DNA from: Micromonospora lupini str. Lupac 08
GTDB lineage: Bacteria > Actinomycetota > Actinomycetes > Mycobacteriales > Micromonosporaceae
Reading direction: 5' to 3'
Length of the DNA: 64,000 nucleotides
NCBI RefSeq assembly: GCF_000297395.2
Contig: NZ_HF570108.1
Coordinates: 1 to 64,000, forward strand
Under the pieces are notes generated by a model, which ran no database searches, was not told the DNA's origin, and worked only from the letters and a program-made list of their open reading frames with translations. Below are positions 52,924-60,243 of the stretch, piece after piece. Both the position numbers and the translations under genes were made by a program. Position 1 is the first letter of the stretch; each line of letters begins with the position of its first letter.

Positions 52924-54408
52924 TCAGTCGGTGGGGCGGGTGCTCCTGCGGGGTGGGCGGGCACGGCGGGGTGCCGGGTCCTCGGTCGCCCCGGTGGTGG
53001 CGGGTTCGGCCGGAGCCGCGTCGTCCGGGGCCGGCCGAGGCGCCGGCACCCGAGGTGCGGCGGTCGCGTCGCCCGATCGGGACGCCGTCCTGGTCGCCGC
53101 CGACGCGGTAGCGGTCCTGCCGCGCCGAGGCGTCGTACCGGTCGAGGTGTCCGTCGTCGTCCCAGCGCCGTCCGTCCCAGCGCTGTCCGCCCTGGCGTCC
53201 GTATTGGCGCCGTCCGCCCGGTCGGCCGACGTCGGTACGGTCGCGTCGGTCGACGCGGGGTCGATCCGAGCGCTCGGCCGGGTGGTCGGATCGGGCTCGA
53301 TCGGGGCGGTCGGGACGGGCTGCGTGCCTGCGGCGGCTGACCGTCGGTGGGCGGCACGCCTGCGGCCGGCCCGCTCGGCGAGGACGGCGGCCAGTATCGA
53401 GCCGCCGACACCGGCGATCACCGCGTACGGGGCGATGATCTGGGTGGAGAACTGCGCGGGCCCCAGCGTGGCCCAGCGCGGCACGGTGGTCAGGTAGGCG
53501 AGCGCGACGAGCAGCGGGCCGGCCGCGCCGGAGGCCGCCGCGCCGATCCGGTGCCCGCCCGACCGCGCGGCGCCCCGAGCGACGAGCGCACCGATCAGGA
53601 GTGCGGGTACGAGTGCCAGCAGCGCGCCGGGCCAGTAGAGCTGACCCCCGATCCAGTACCGCGCGTGGTCCGGGTCGAGCTGCCACGCGCCGAGCTGAGC
53701 GCCGGTGAGTCCGCGCCCGACGCGTACCCCGTCGATGACCGAGACCACCGCGAGCAGCCAGAGCCAGGCGGCAGTCGCGGTGACGTTCAGCGCGGCGGTG
53801 CGGGAACGCAGCGCCCAGAGCGCGACGAACACGCCGATCAGGATGCCCAGCGCCGCGTGCAGGGCGGCGACGCGTTGCGGCGTGCCGGTGTCGGCGCCCG
53901 CGGCGACCCGTGCCGGTACGGCGACCAGCAGCACGGTGACCAGCCCACCGAGCCCGGCGCCGAGCGCCAGTGACAGCCTGTGGAACAGGCCGCCGCGCTC
54001 GTCGGGAAGCGTGTCGGCCACCGGTGCCGGCCGGTCGGTCGCCGCGTCGGTGCCCTCGGCCCGGGCCGGCCGTCCATCGTCGAGCGCCGCCGCCGGCTGC
54101 GGCAGCGCGGCCCCGGGTGCCGGGGCGGGCGACGTCGGCTCGGCGTCGACGGCCGGCCGGTCAACCGCCGGGGGTACGGAACGCTTGTGCAGTCGCTGCG
54201 CACAGACCGCGCCGAGCACGGTCGAGCTGGCGGCGAGCCAGGTGGCCCAGGCGAGGCCGTCCGCCCAGGCCGTGTCGTTGGCTCCGGCCTCGGTGGGCGT
54301 CCAGGTGATGACGCCGAGCCCGTAGCCGAAGCCGAGCTGTGCGGCGCCCGCGCCGGCAGCGACCCCGATCGCCGTCACGATCGATACTCCCCAGCCCCGT
54401 CTGGCCAT
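52924..54408 (-). CDS. polytopic membrane protein with disordered tails
   Basis: 494 residues. Two membrane segments at the N-terminus (about 8-30 and 45-65), an Ala/Pro-rich loop (75-140), about six more segments (150-365), then a 130-residue tail rich in Thr, Asp, Ala and Arg (for example ADGANTDARADSAGTDGAG) that is surely disordered and faces the cytoplasm. Start at MARRGWGV; the frame continues upstream only as antisense to the next gene. I do not recognise the family. It is divergent from the first PASTA-domain gene and may share regulation with it. Confidence 0.75.
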   Translation of the reverse strand: MARRGWGVSIVTAIGVAAGAGAAQLGFGYGLGVITWTPTEAGANDTAWADGLAWATWLAASSTVLGAVCAQRLHKRSVPPAVDRPAVDAEPTSPAPAPGAALPQPAAALDDGRPARAEGTDAATDRPAPVADTLPDERGGLFHRLSLALGAGLGGLVTVLLVAVPARVAAGADTGTPQRVAALHAALGILIGVFVALWALRSRTAALNVTATAAWLWLLAVVSVIDGVRVGRGLTGAQLGAWQLDPDHARYWIGGQLYWPGALLALVPALLIGALVARGAARSGGHRIGAAASGAAGPLLVALAYLTTVPRWATLGPAQFSTQIIAPYAVIAGVGGSILAAVLAERAGRRRAAHRRSAAAGTQPVPTAPIEPDPTTRPSARIDPASTDATVPTSADRADGANTDARADSAGTDGAGTTTDTSTGTTPRRGRTATASAATRTASRSGDATAAPRVPAPRPAPDDAAPAEPATTGATEDPAPRRARPPRRSTRPTD

Positions 54409-54530
54409 GCCGGGCAGCGTAACGTCCCGTCGTCGGTGCGGCGAGTCGCAGTGACCCGCCGGTATGGACCGTCGGCACAACGTGATGGGCGGCGAACGGT
54501 ACGGTCGCCGGTGATGAGGCGGTGGGCGGT

Positions 54531-55229
54531 ATGACGGACGCGAACACGGGTCGGCAGGAATCCGCCGGCGGCCAGGCCGGCGGCGGTGGGAGCCGGGCCA
54601 GCGTGGTGCTCGGTGGTGGGCTGGTCGCGGTGCTGTTGGCCGTGGTCGGTGCGACAGGTGGCTGGCTGCTGGCCGGCGACGGCGACGAATCCCCGGGGAA
54701 CCCGCAGGCGGTGGCCACCACGGCCGGTACGCCGACCGGCCGGGCCACCTCGTCCCGCCCGGCCCCGGGCCGGACCACGCCCTCCGCCCCACGGACGACG
54801 GCCTCCACGACGAAGGGGACCGGGCTGACCGTGCCACCGGTGGTCGGCGTCGATTTCGAGCAGGCACGCGAGATGCTGCGTCGACAGCGTCTGGGCTGGC
54901 GTCTGGTCTTCGGCGGCGGCAGCGGCCCGATGGTGGAGAGCGCTTCTCCGCCGGTGGGCACCGAGGTGGCCCGGGGCACCACGGTCCAGCTCCAGGTGGC
55001 CGGGCCGGCCCCCGCCGCCGAGGTGCCGGACGTGGTCGGCGACAACTGCGCCAAGGCGGCCGACGAACTGGTCGAGGAGGGGCTCTACCCGCGTTACCGC
55101 AGTGGGCGCAGCGGAAAGGTCAGCCGGCAGGAACCGGCCGAGGACGGCCCGGCCCGCTGGAACGACGAGGTGAGCATCTGGTGCGGCGCGGCCCCGCCGA
55201 ACCTGCCGACCACGAAGCCCACCCTCTGA
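54531..55229 (+). CDS. membrane-anchored PASTA-domain protein
   Basis: 232 residues. A short Gly-rich cytoplasmic start, one membrane segment (about 25-48, SVVLGGGLVAVLLAVVGATGG), a Thr/Pro-rich linker, then two PASTA modules: about 103-165 (VPPVVGVDFEQAREMLRRQRL to GTTVQLQVAG) and 166-225 (VPDVVGDNCAKAADELVEEGL to DEVSIWCG). PASTA domains bind muropeptides or lipid II and usually hang on PknB-type kinases or PBPs; here no kinase or transpeptidase domain is fused. Cys residues in the second module could form a disulfide. Probably an envelope sensor or adaptor. Confidence 0.85.
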   Translation: MTDANTGRQESAGGQAGGGGSRASVVLGGGLVAVLLAVVGATGGWLLAGDGDESPGNPQAVATTAGTPTGRATSSRPAPGRTTPSAPRTTASTTKGTGLTVPPVVGVDFEQAREMLRRQRLGWRLVFGGGSGPMVESASPPVGTEVARGTTVQLQVAGPAPAAEVPDVVGDNCAKAADELVEEGLYPRYRSGRSGKVSRQEPAEDGPARWNDEVSIWCGAAPPNLPTTKPTL

Positions 55230-55261
55230 CCTGCTCCGTCGTCCCGTCGGCGCGTCGGGGT

Positions 55262-55336
55262 GATCCACTCGGTTTCCTGGAAATCGGGCTGTCCGGAGTG
55301 CCGGGACACCACAGATTCCCCGAAACCGAGTCGATC
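55262..55336. repeat. 75-base long intergenic palindrome
   Basis: Outer arms GATCCACTCGGTTTC (55262-55276) and GAAACCGAGTCGATC (55322-55336) differ at one pair; inner segments GAAATC/GATT and TGTCC/GGACA also pair, so the whole 75 bases can fold into one interrupted hairpin. It lies between two PASTA genes transcribed in the same direction. Possibly a dispersed palindromic element or a terminator. Confidence 0.6.
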
Positions 55337-55435
55337 AGCGCGGTTCGCGCCACCGATACCGGCCGATGTCGACGTGGGCGGTTAGGTTGACGGTCGAGGG
55401 CCATGGCGCCTGCCCGGTTCGGGAAAGGACGTGCG

Positions 55436-56308
55436 ATGAGCGACGACCGCCAGGAGCCGCCGGCCGGGGAGCCCGAGGACGACCGGACGCGCCCCCTACC
55501 GCCCCCCGGCGGCAACCGGCCGCAGTCGCCGGAACCCACCGGGTCGCCGGACGAGACGATGCCGATCGACCGGGCGGCGTCGGGTGGTCGTGGGGGGTCG
55601 CCGGACGAGACGATGCCGATCGACCGGGCCGCGTCGGGTGGTCGTGGGGGGTCGCCGGACGAGACGATGCCGATCGACCGGACCGCCTCGGGGCAGCCGG
55701 GTGACCGGACGGCGCGGATGCCTGTGGAGCGGTCGACGACGCCACCGTGGTCCGGGCGGGCCGAGGTGCGGGCGCCCCGACCGGCCGAACCGGCCCCGGA
55801 CTGGTACGTCGAGGAGCAGGGTGGCCGGCGCTGGTGGATGCCGATCCTCTGGGGCGTACTCGCGCTGCTGCTCGCCGGGCTGCTCGGCGCGGCTCTGTGG
55901 GTGGTGCTCACCGCGCGGGACGACGACTCCGACGACCCGGCGACGCCGTCTGCCCCGCCGCCCAGTGCCACCGCCGCGCCCAGCAGCAGCGCCCCGACCT
56001 CGGCTGCCCCCAGCAGCGCGACGCCGAGCAGTCCGGCGGCGACCACCGAGGAGGTGCAGATACCGGTGCCCCCGCTGACCGGCCTGACGCAGACCACCGC
56101 CGAGGGACTGCTGGAGCGGCTCGGCCTGAGCTACCGGGTGGTGTACCGCCCGTCCGAGCTGCCGCCGGGGACGGTGGTGAGCACCGATCCGGAGGCTGGC
56201 ACGACCGTGCGGACCGACGAGGAGGTGCTGCTGGTGGTCTCCCAGGCTCGGCCCTCGAGCGGGACCAGCCCGACCGGTCCGAGCCCGACGGTGACGACCA
56301 CCGGGTGA
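55436..56308 (+). CDS. membrane-anchored PASTA-domain protein with N-terminal Thr-motif repeats
   Basis: 290 residues. The cytoplasmic part (1-140) contains three 18-residue repeats with core PDETMPIDRxASG (about 36-89) and an acidic, Pro-rich start. One membrane segment follows (about 146-168, WMPILWGVLALLLAGLLGAALW), then a Ser/Thr/Pro linker and one PASTA module (VPPLTGLTQTTAEGLLERLGL to TDEEVLLVVSQA). The repeated acidic-Thr motif looks like a Ser/Thr kinase substrate or FHA docking site, so the protein may couple wall sensing to phosphosignalling (inference). GGGAAAGGA precedes the ATG at 55436. Confidence 0.85.
   Translation: MSDDRQEPPAGEPEDDRTRPLPPPGGNRPQSPEPTGSPDETMPIDRAASGGRGGSPDETMPIDRAASGGRGGSPDETMPIDRTASGQPGDRTARMPVERSTTPPWSGRAEVRAPRPAEPAPDWYVEEQGGRRWWMPILWGVLALLLAGLLGAALWVVLTARDDDSDDPATPSAPPPSATAAPSSSAPTSAAPSSATPSSPAATTEEVQIPVPPLTGLTQTTAEGLLERLGLSYRVVYRPSELPPGTVVSTDPEAGTTVRTDEEVLLVVSQARPSSGTSPTGPSPTVTTTG
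55541..55702 (+). repeat. three 54-bp tandem repeats in a coding sequence
   Basis: Units start at 55541, 55595 and 55649 with period 54. The first two are almost identical over their whole length; the third diverges after about 40 bases. They encode the PDETMPIDR repeats of the PASTA protein. Copy number is likely to vary between strains. Confidence 0.9.
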
Positions 56309-56315
56309 GCGGTGG

Positions 56316-56777
56316 TCACCACATCCGGCGGCGGGTGCCGACGAGGCCGAGGCCGGCGAGCGAGATGGTGAGGCCGAAGATCCCGGACCAGAACAGTGAG
56401 CGGCGGACGTCGGTGGCGGCGTGCCCGGCCGGCGCGGCCTCGGTGAGTTCCTGTCCTCCGGCGGACTGACCGCCAGCGCCAGCGCCAGCGCCGGCACCAG
56501 CGGCCGGGTCGGCGCCGGCGGTCGGCTCCGACGCTCCGACGCGTCCGTCGGGGACATCGGCGCCGAGCCAGCCGAATTCGTCGGTCGGCGGGCCGGAGTC
56601 GACCACGGTGATCTCCGGAGCCGGAACCGGAACGGCAAGCCGGGTGGACGACAACGCCGGGTCGCGGACCAGGACCACGATGGTGGTCACGGCCCCGAGG
56701 AGGGCGAGCAGTCCGAGAGCGTAGGTGATACGGGAGCGGTGGTGCCGCCGCACGGCGGGCTGATTGACCATGACCAT
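56316..56777 (-). CDS. hypothetical two-pass membrane protein
   Basis: 153 residues: a membrane segment near the N-terminus (about 17-37, ITYALGLLALLGAVTTIVVLV), an extracytoplasmic acidic and Gly/Ala-rich stretch with an (AG)n run, and a second segment near the C-terminus (about 128-147, LFWSGIFGLTISLAGLGLVG) followed by RRRMW. The (AG)n run is encoded by short GC repeats, a likely slippage site. Convergent with the PASTA gene, only seven bases between stops. Family unknown. Confidence 0.65.
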   Translation of the reverse strand: MVMVNQPAVRRHHRSRITYALGLLALLGAVTTIVVLVRDPALSSTRLAVPVPAPEITVVDSGPPTDEFGWLGADVPDGRVGASEPTAGADPAAGAGAGAGAGGQSAGGQELTEAAPAGHAATDVRRSLFWSGIFGLTISLAGLGLVGTRRRMW

Positions 56778-56873
56778 CCCAGGCTCAGGGTCCTGGACGT
56801 GCGGTGGAACGTGCCGGGGTGGGCGTACCGATTCTATGGCGACGGCACGCCTACCCGCGGCGGTTCGGGCTGG

Positions 56874-57158
56874 TCAGCCGACTCTGACCGGCGTACGGGT
56901 GACCGGTCGTCGGGTCCGTACGGTGTGCGGGCGGGGCTCCGGTGCGGCCTGCACCTGTTGCAGCCCTTCCCGCTGTACGAAGATCGACCGGCGGTTGACG
57001 GCATCGCCGGCGGCGTTGAGCTCGTAGCCGTCGAGCCAGAGCCAACCGTCGTAGGTCGGCCAGTCGAGCACCCGGATGACCCGGAACATGATCGGCCTGA
57101 GGAACTGGACACTCGCCGCGCGAGTCACGTGCAGAACGTCACCGGAGCGGGGAAGCAC
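56874..57158 (-). CDS. small conserved-type hypothetical protein
   Basis: 94 residues from a GTG with AGGAG six bases upstream. A compact, aromatic-rich core (FRVIRVLDWPTYDGWLWLDGY) and IFVQREGLQ look like a small beta-barrel, so binding of nucleic acid or a ligand is possible, but no named family is recognised. The last 25 residues are basic and probably disordered. Codon positions fit coding use much better than the opposite strand. Confidence 0.65.
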   Translation of the reverse strand: MLPRSGDVLHVTRAASVQFLRPIMFRVIRVLDWPTYDGWLWLDGYELNAAGDAVNRRSIFVQREGLQQVQAAPEPRPHTVRTRRPVTRTPVRVG

Positions 57159-57782
57159 ATGGGCTCCTGGGGAGGGAGAGCCGGCGTCGTGCCGGCGGGT
57201 GACTGGTCTGGGATGTCTCGGCCCGGTGACGGGATCGCGCCTCGTGGACCGGTTGGTGCGTGATGGTGGTCGGGCCGTACCCGCTGGTGGCGCGCCGCCA
57301 CCCGACCATCACCTGACTGCTTCCGGGAACCGCGCCCACCGCCGCAGTCAGCTGGCTTGCAGCGGTGGGGTCATCACCCCGGCGCAGGTCTGTCTGGCGC
57401 CGGCAGGGCCCGCGTCTCGTTCGGCGGTCCGGGGTCGGTGGGGTCACCACTCCCGGAGATCGAACGGAGACGCTGAGTGATCCGTGCCATACGGACAGAG
57501 TGCATCAGCGACGTGCTTCATGCAAGTTGCACGTCGACTTTTGCCGATACGTGAGTTCGCCACGCAAAGCGGCGCTTGAAGCCATCCGCGTGTGGGCGGC
57601 ACACTGGGGGCCGGTGTCGCCGTCGCGGCCGGCCGATGACCGGCACCACCCCTCGTCGCGAACGCTCGCCGGTCGACGGTCGCGCCCCCGGTGAGCGCCA
57701 GTCAGTGGCGCGTCGACCGGAGGTAGCCCGAGAGTGGGGTCGAGCAACCAGCGGCGAGGACCAGAAACACCGAGGCCGCGCG
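57159..57782. other. 624-base intergenic region upstream of the XRE-DUF397 pair
   Basis: No gene supported. It contains an operator-like palindrome at 57509-57536 and an AT-richer patch around 57500-57560, which is the likely promoter area for the XRE gene. Short frames present are antisense or low-quality. Confidence 0.55.
57509..57536. promoter_or_regulatory. nested palindromes, candidate XRE operator
   Basis: Outer arms CGACGTGC and GCACGTCG (57509-57516, 57529-57536) enclose TGCAAGTTGCA (57521-57531), itself a perfect 11-bp palindrome that overlaps the right arm. It lies 247 bases upstream of the XRE gene; binding by that regulator is inferred. Confidence 0.5.
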
Positions 57783-58658
57783 ATGAGTGAGCGGCGCAGC
57801 CCGACGATCCGACGGCGGCGGCTCGGTGCCGAGCTGCGCCGGCAGCGGGAGTCGGCCGGAATCACGATCGAGGTGGTCGCCGAGCAGTTGGAGTGCTCGG
57901 CGTCCAAGGTCTCCCGGATCGAGACGGGGCACACCACCGCCACGCCGCGCGACGTGCGGGACATGTTGCGGATCTACGGCGTCGTGGGCGCCGAGAGCGA
58001 CGAACTTGTCCAGATCGCCCGGGAGGCGCGGCAGAAGGGCTGGTGGCACCCGTACAGCACGGTGCTGGTCGGCGCGTACGTCGGGCTGGAGGCGGCGGCG
58101 AGTTCCATCCGGGCGTACGAACAGCAGGTCGTTCCGGGCCTGTTGGAGACCGAGGAGTACGCCGGGGCGATGATCCGAGCCGCCCGTCCGGACTTCACCG
58201 CCGATCAGGTACACCAGAGGGTGCGTGTCCGTCTGGGCCGTCAGTCGTTGTTGACCCAGGACGATCCGGTCGATCTGTGGGTGGTGCTCGATGAGGCGGT
58301 GGTAAGTCGGCCGGTGGGCGGGGACGAGGTGATGCGTGGCCAACTCAGGAGGTTGGTCGAGGTCGCCGAGTTGCCGAACGTGACGCTCCAGATCCTCCCC
58401 TTCGAGGTGGGTGCGCACGCCGGCATGGACGGGACCTTCACGATCCTCAGCTTCCCCGAGCCCGGTGATCCGGATGTCGTGTACGCGGAGAACGCCACGG
58501 GTGGGCTCTTCCTCGAGAAGAGCGACGAACTGCAGAAGTACAGCTTCATCTTCGATCACATCCGCGCTGCGGCCATTCGTCCAGAGGAGTCCATCGCACA
58601 CATCGCAAAACTGGCAGAGGAGCCGAGATGGCGACCAAGGGGTTCCCCGTGGACCTGA
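57783..58658 (+). CDS. XRE-family regulator with DUF5753 domain
   Basis: 291 residues. N-terminal helix-turn-helix (LGAELRRQRESAGITIEVVAEQLECSASKVSRIETG, about residues 12-48), then the DUF5753 domain (about 95-275; YEQQVVPGLLETEEYA, VVLDEAVVSRPVGG, ILPFEVGAHAGMDGTFTILSF). This is the regulator half of the widespread XRE-DUF397 pairs of streptomycetes and relatives (WhiJ-type), which affect development and antibiotic production and can behave like toxin-antitoxin pairs. Its last 31 bases overlap the DUF397 gene. ATG at 57783 chosen because the HTH starts about ten residues in. Confidence 0.93.
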   Translation: MSERRSPTIRRRRLGAELRRQRESAGITIEVVAEQLECSASKVSRIETGHTTATPRDVRDMLRIYGVVGAESDELVQIAREARQKGWWHPYSTVLVGAYVGLEAAASSIRAYEQQVVPGLLETEEYAGAMIRAARPDFTADQVHQRVRVRLGRQSLLTQDDPVDLWVVLDEAVVSRPVGGDEVMRGQLRRLVEVAELPNVTLQILPFEVGAHAGMDGTFTILSFPEPGDPDVVYAENATGGLFLEKSDELQKYSFIFDHIRAAAIRPEESIAHIAKLAEEPRWRPRGSPWT

Positions 58659-58849
58659 CGCAGGCGACGTGGTTCAAGAGCTCGAAGAGCGGGCCGAACT
58701 GCGACAACTGCGTGGAGGTGGCGTACGTGACCGGGGCGGTCGGAGTGCGGGACTCGAAGGACAAGGCCGGCCCGGCCCTGGTCTTCGCTCCCGGCGACTG
58801 GCACGCCTTCGTCGCCGGCACCAGGGATGGTGTGTTGGGCTCGGTCTGA
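58628..58849 (+). CDS. DUF397 small protein, partner of the XRE regulator
   Basis: 73 residues with the DUF397 core: TWFKSSKSGPNCDNCVEVAYV, then VGVRDSKDKAGPALVFAPGDWHAFV. The two cysteines in CDNC are typical. DUF397 proteins are encoded directly after XRE-DUF5753 regulators and counteract or modulate them. The start overlaps the regulator gene by 31 bases in another frame, and AGAGGAGCCGAG upstream serves as the ribosome-binding site, so translation is coupled and stoichiometry is probably controlled. Confidence 0.95.
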   Translation: MATKGFPVDLTQATWFKSSKSGPNCDNCVEVAYVTGAVGVRDSKDKAGPALVFAPGDWHAFVAGTRDGVLGSV

Positions 58850-59056
58850 CCGAGTGTGCAGTGCGGTCCCCGTCCGGTCTCGACCGGGCGGGGACCTCCG
58901 TGTCCGCCAGCGCCGGCGACCCGGAGCGGACGGCCCCGGTGAGGTTCCGCCGGGATTCCCGTCGCCACAGCGGGTCCGCCTCGTTGAACCCGTCGGTACG
59001 GCGCTGGTCGACGACCCGCCGCACCGACCCGCACCCGAGCGAGGTAGGCGAGACGG

Positions 59057-59458
59057 ATGACGACGATCGGTTCAGAGAACCTCACCAACGGTCCGGGCAA
59101 GCCGGAGCGGTTCGGTGGCAAGTACCGCGGGGCGCGTCGGGACACCGTACTGACCGAGGTGGTCTCGACCGACCAGGAGCTGAACGGCCGGGAGGTGGCG
59201 GCCCCGGAGGCGGGCGACGCGCCGCTCTCGCTGCCGTCGCTGGACCCGAACCCGCTGGTCGAGCCGTCGTTCCCGCCGACCGGCTGGCCGATGGAGCCCG
59301 CCGGCTCGCTGGCCGACCATCCGCTGCTACGCGGCCTGCTGCTGGAGTTGCCGCCGAAGGGCAGCATCCCGCCGCCCGGCTGGCTGGACCGCTGGTTCGA
59401 GGCGACCCGGGCGATCCTCGAACTGCTGTACGTGCAGGGGTCCGGCCGCTCGCGCTGA
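59057..59458 (+). CDS. hypothetical protein
   Basis: 133 residues, no membrane segment. The N-terminal 35 residues are polar and basic (GPGKPERFGGKYRGARRDTVLTE), the middle is Pro-rich (LSLPSLDPNPLVEPSFPPTGWP) and the C-terminus has a short amphipathic region (LDRWFEATRAILELLYVQ). No named family recognised. The last 132 bases overlap the 3' end of the minus-strand membrane gene, so one of the two C-termini may be shorter or the overlap is real antisense. Confidence 0.55.
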   Translation: MTTIGSENLTNGPGKPERFGGKYRGARRDTVLTEVVSTDQELNGREVAAPEAGDAPLSLPSLDPNPLVEPSFPPTGWPMEPAGSLADHPLLRGLLLELPPKGSIPPPGWLDRWFEATRAILELLYVQGSGRSR

Positions 59459-60025
59459 CCGGGACGTGACGGGCTGAGCCCGCTCGGTGAGCCGACTGTG
59501 CCGCAGCGCGTGTCGGACGCCGATGGCGGCCACCGCGAGGGCGCCGACGGTGATCGCCGGCCCGGTGACCCCGGGCTCGGCGCCGAGGTCCGCGCCGGCC
59601 GCCGCGATCATCGCGGGCATCGTCGCCAGGGCGGTCACCTGCAACGGCAACCCGACTAGCGGGTGTGCCGCGGCGGCGCGCAGCCCGTGCGGCGCGGGTG
59701 TCCCGGGCGCCGTGTCGAACGCGCCGGCCCCGGCCCACAGGCGGCGGATCCGTCGTACGGAGCAGACGGCCACCACGAGCGCCGGGCCGGTGGCGAGGGT
59801 GAGCCCGGCGGCGGCACGGTCGACCGGCGCGGTGCCGGCGCTGAACAGTCCGCCGATGGACACCGCCGCGACGAGCGCCACGCCGGTCAGCGCGAGCGCC
59901 AGCAACCATCCGGTACGCCGACGCAGCGCACGCGCGTCGCGCAGTCGGGGCAGCCGGTCGGCCAGGACCCCGGCGGCCAACCAGATGGCGGCGACCGGCA
60001 ACAGGATGGTGAGCTGACTCTCCAT
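59327..60025 (-). CDS. integral membrane protein, family unknown
   Basis: 232 residues from the ATG of MESQLTILLP. About five membrane segments in residues 4-185 (LLPVAAIWLAAGVLADRL; WLLALALTGVALVAAVSIGG; LTLATGPALVVAVCSV; PLQVTALATMPAMIAAAG; ITVGALAVAAIGVRHAL). The final 45 residues are basic, Gln-rich and read antisense to the neighbouring gene, so they may be a neutral extension. No catalytic motif. It is divergent from the secreted subtilisin gene. Function unknown. Confidence 0.65.
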   Translation of the reverse strand: MESQLTILLPVAAIWLAAGVLADRLPRLRDARALRRRTGWLLALALTGVALVAAVSIGGLFSAGTAPVDRAAAGLTLATGPALVVAVCSVRRIRRLWAGAGAFDTAPGTPAPHGLRAAAAHPLVGLPLQVTALATMPAMIAAAGADLGAEPGVTGPAITVGALAVAAIGVRHALRHSRLTERAQPVTSRSARAAGPLHVQQFEDRPGRLEPAVQPAGRRDAALRRQLQQQAA

Positions 60026-60200
60026 GTCGGAAAGTCTTTCCCGAATCGACGTGCGGCAAATCCGGGCCGGACCCTCGTTGACCCCGGAAGCCGAGCCCGT
60101 AGGGGACATCCCATCCGGGTGATGGATGTTTCGACATGTTTATCTGCCCGGTCTCATCGACCTACTCTCGGCTCGATCGGCATGCGTCGATCGATCTGGT

Positions 60201-60226
60201 ACCGGTGGTCGCACTTCGCCACCGGT
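60201..60226 (+). promoter_or_regulatory. hairpin just upstream of the subtilisin ribosome-binding site
   Basis: Perfect 8-bp arms ACCGGTGG and CCACCGGT with a 10-base loop, ending two bases before the GGAGGGAGG run. It could be an mRNA hairpin influencing ribosome access or a DNA operator. Confidence 0.4.
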
Positions 60227-60243
60227 CGGAGGGAGGTAGGAAG

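Noticed and set aside
55541..55702. CRISPR-like array
   Set aside because: The 54-bp repeats are contiguous, without spacers, and in frame in a coding sequence.
57139..57450. 103-codon minus-strand frame upstream of the XRE gene
   Set aside because: Low-complexity Arg/Pro/Thr sequence, overlaps the start of a better-supported gene, no ribosome-binding site.
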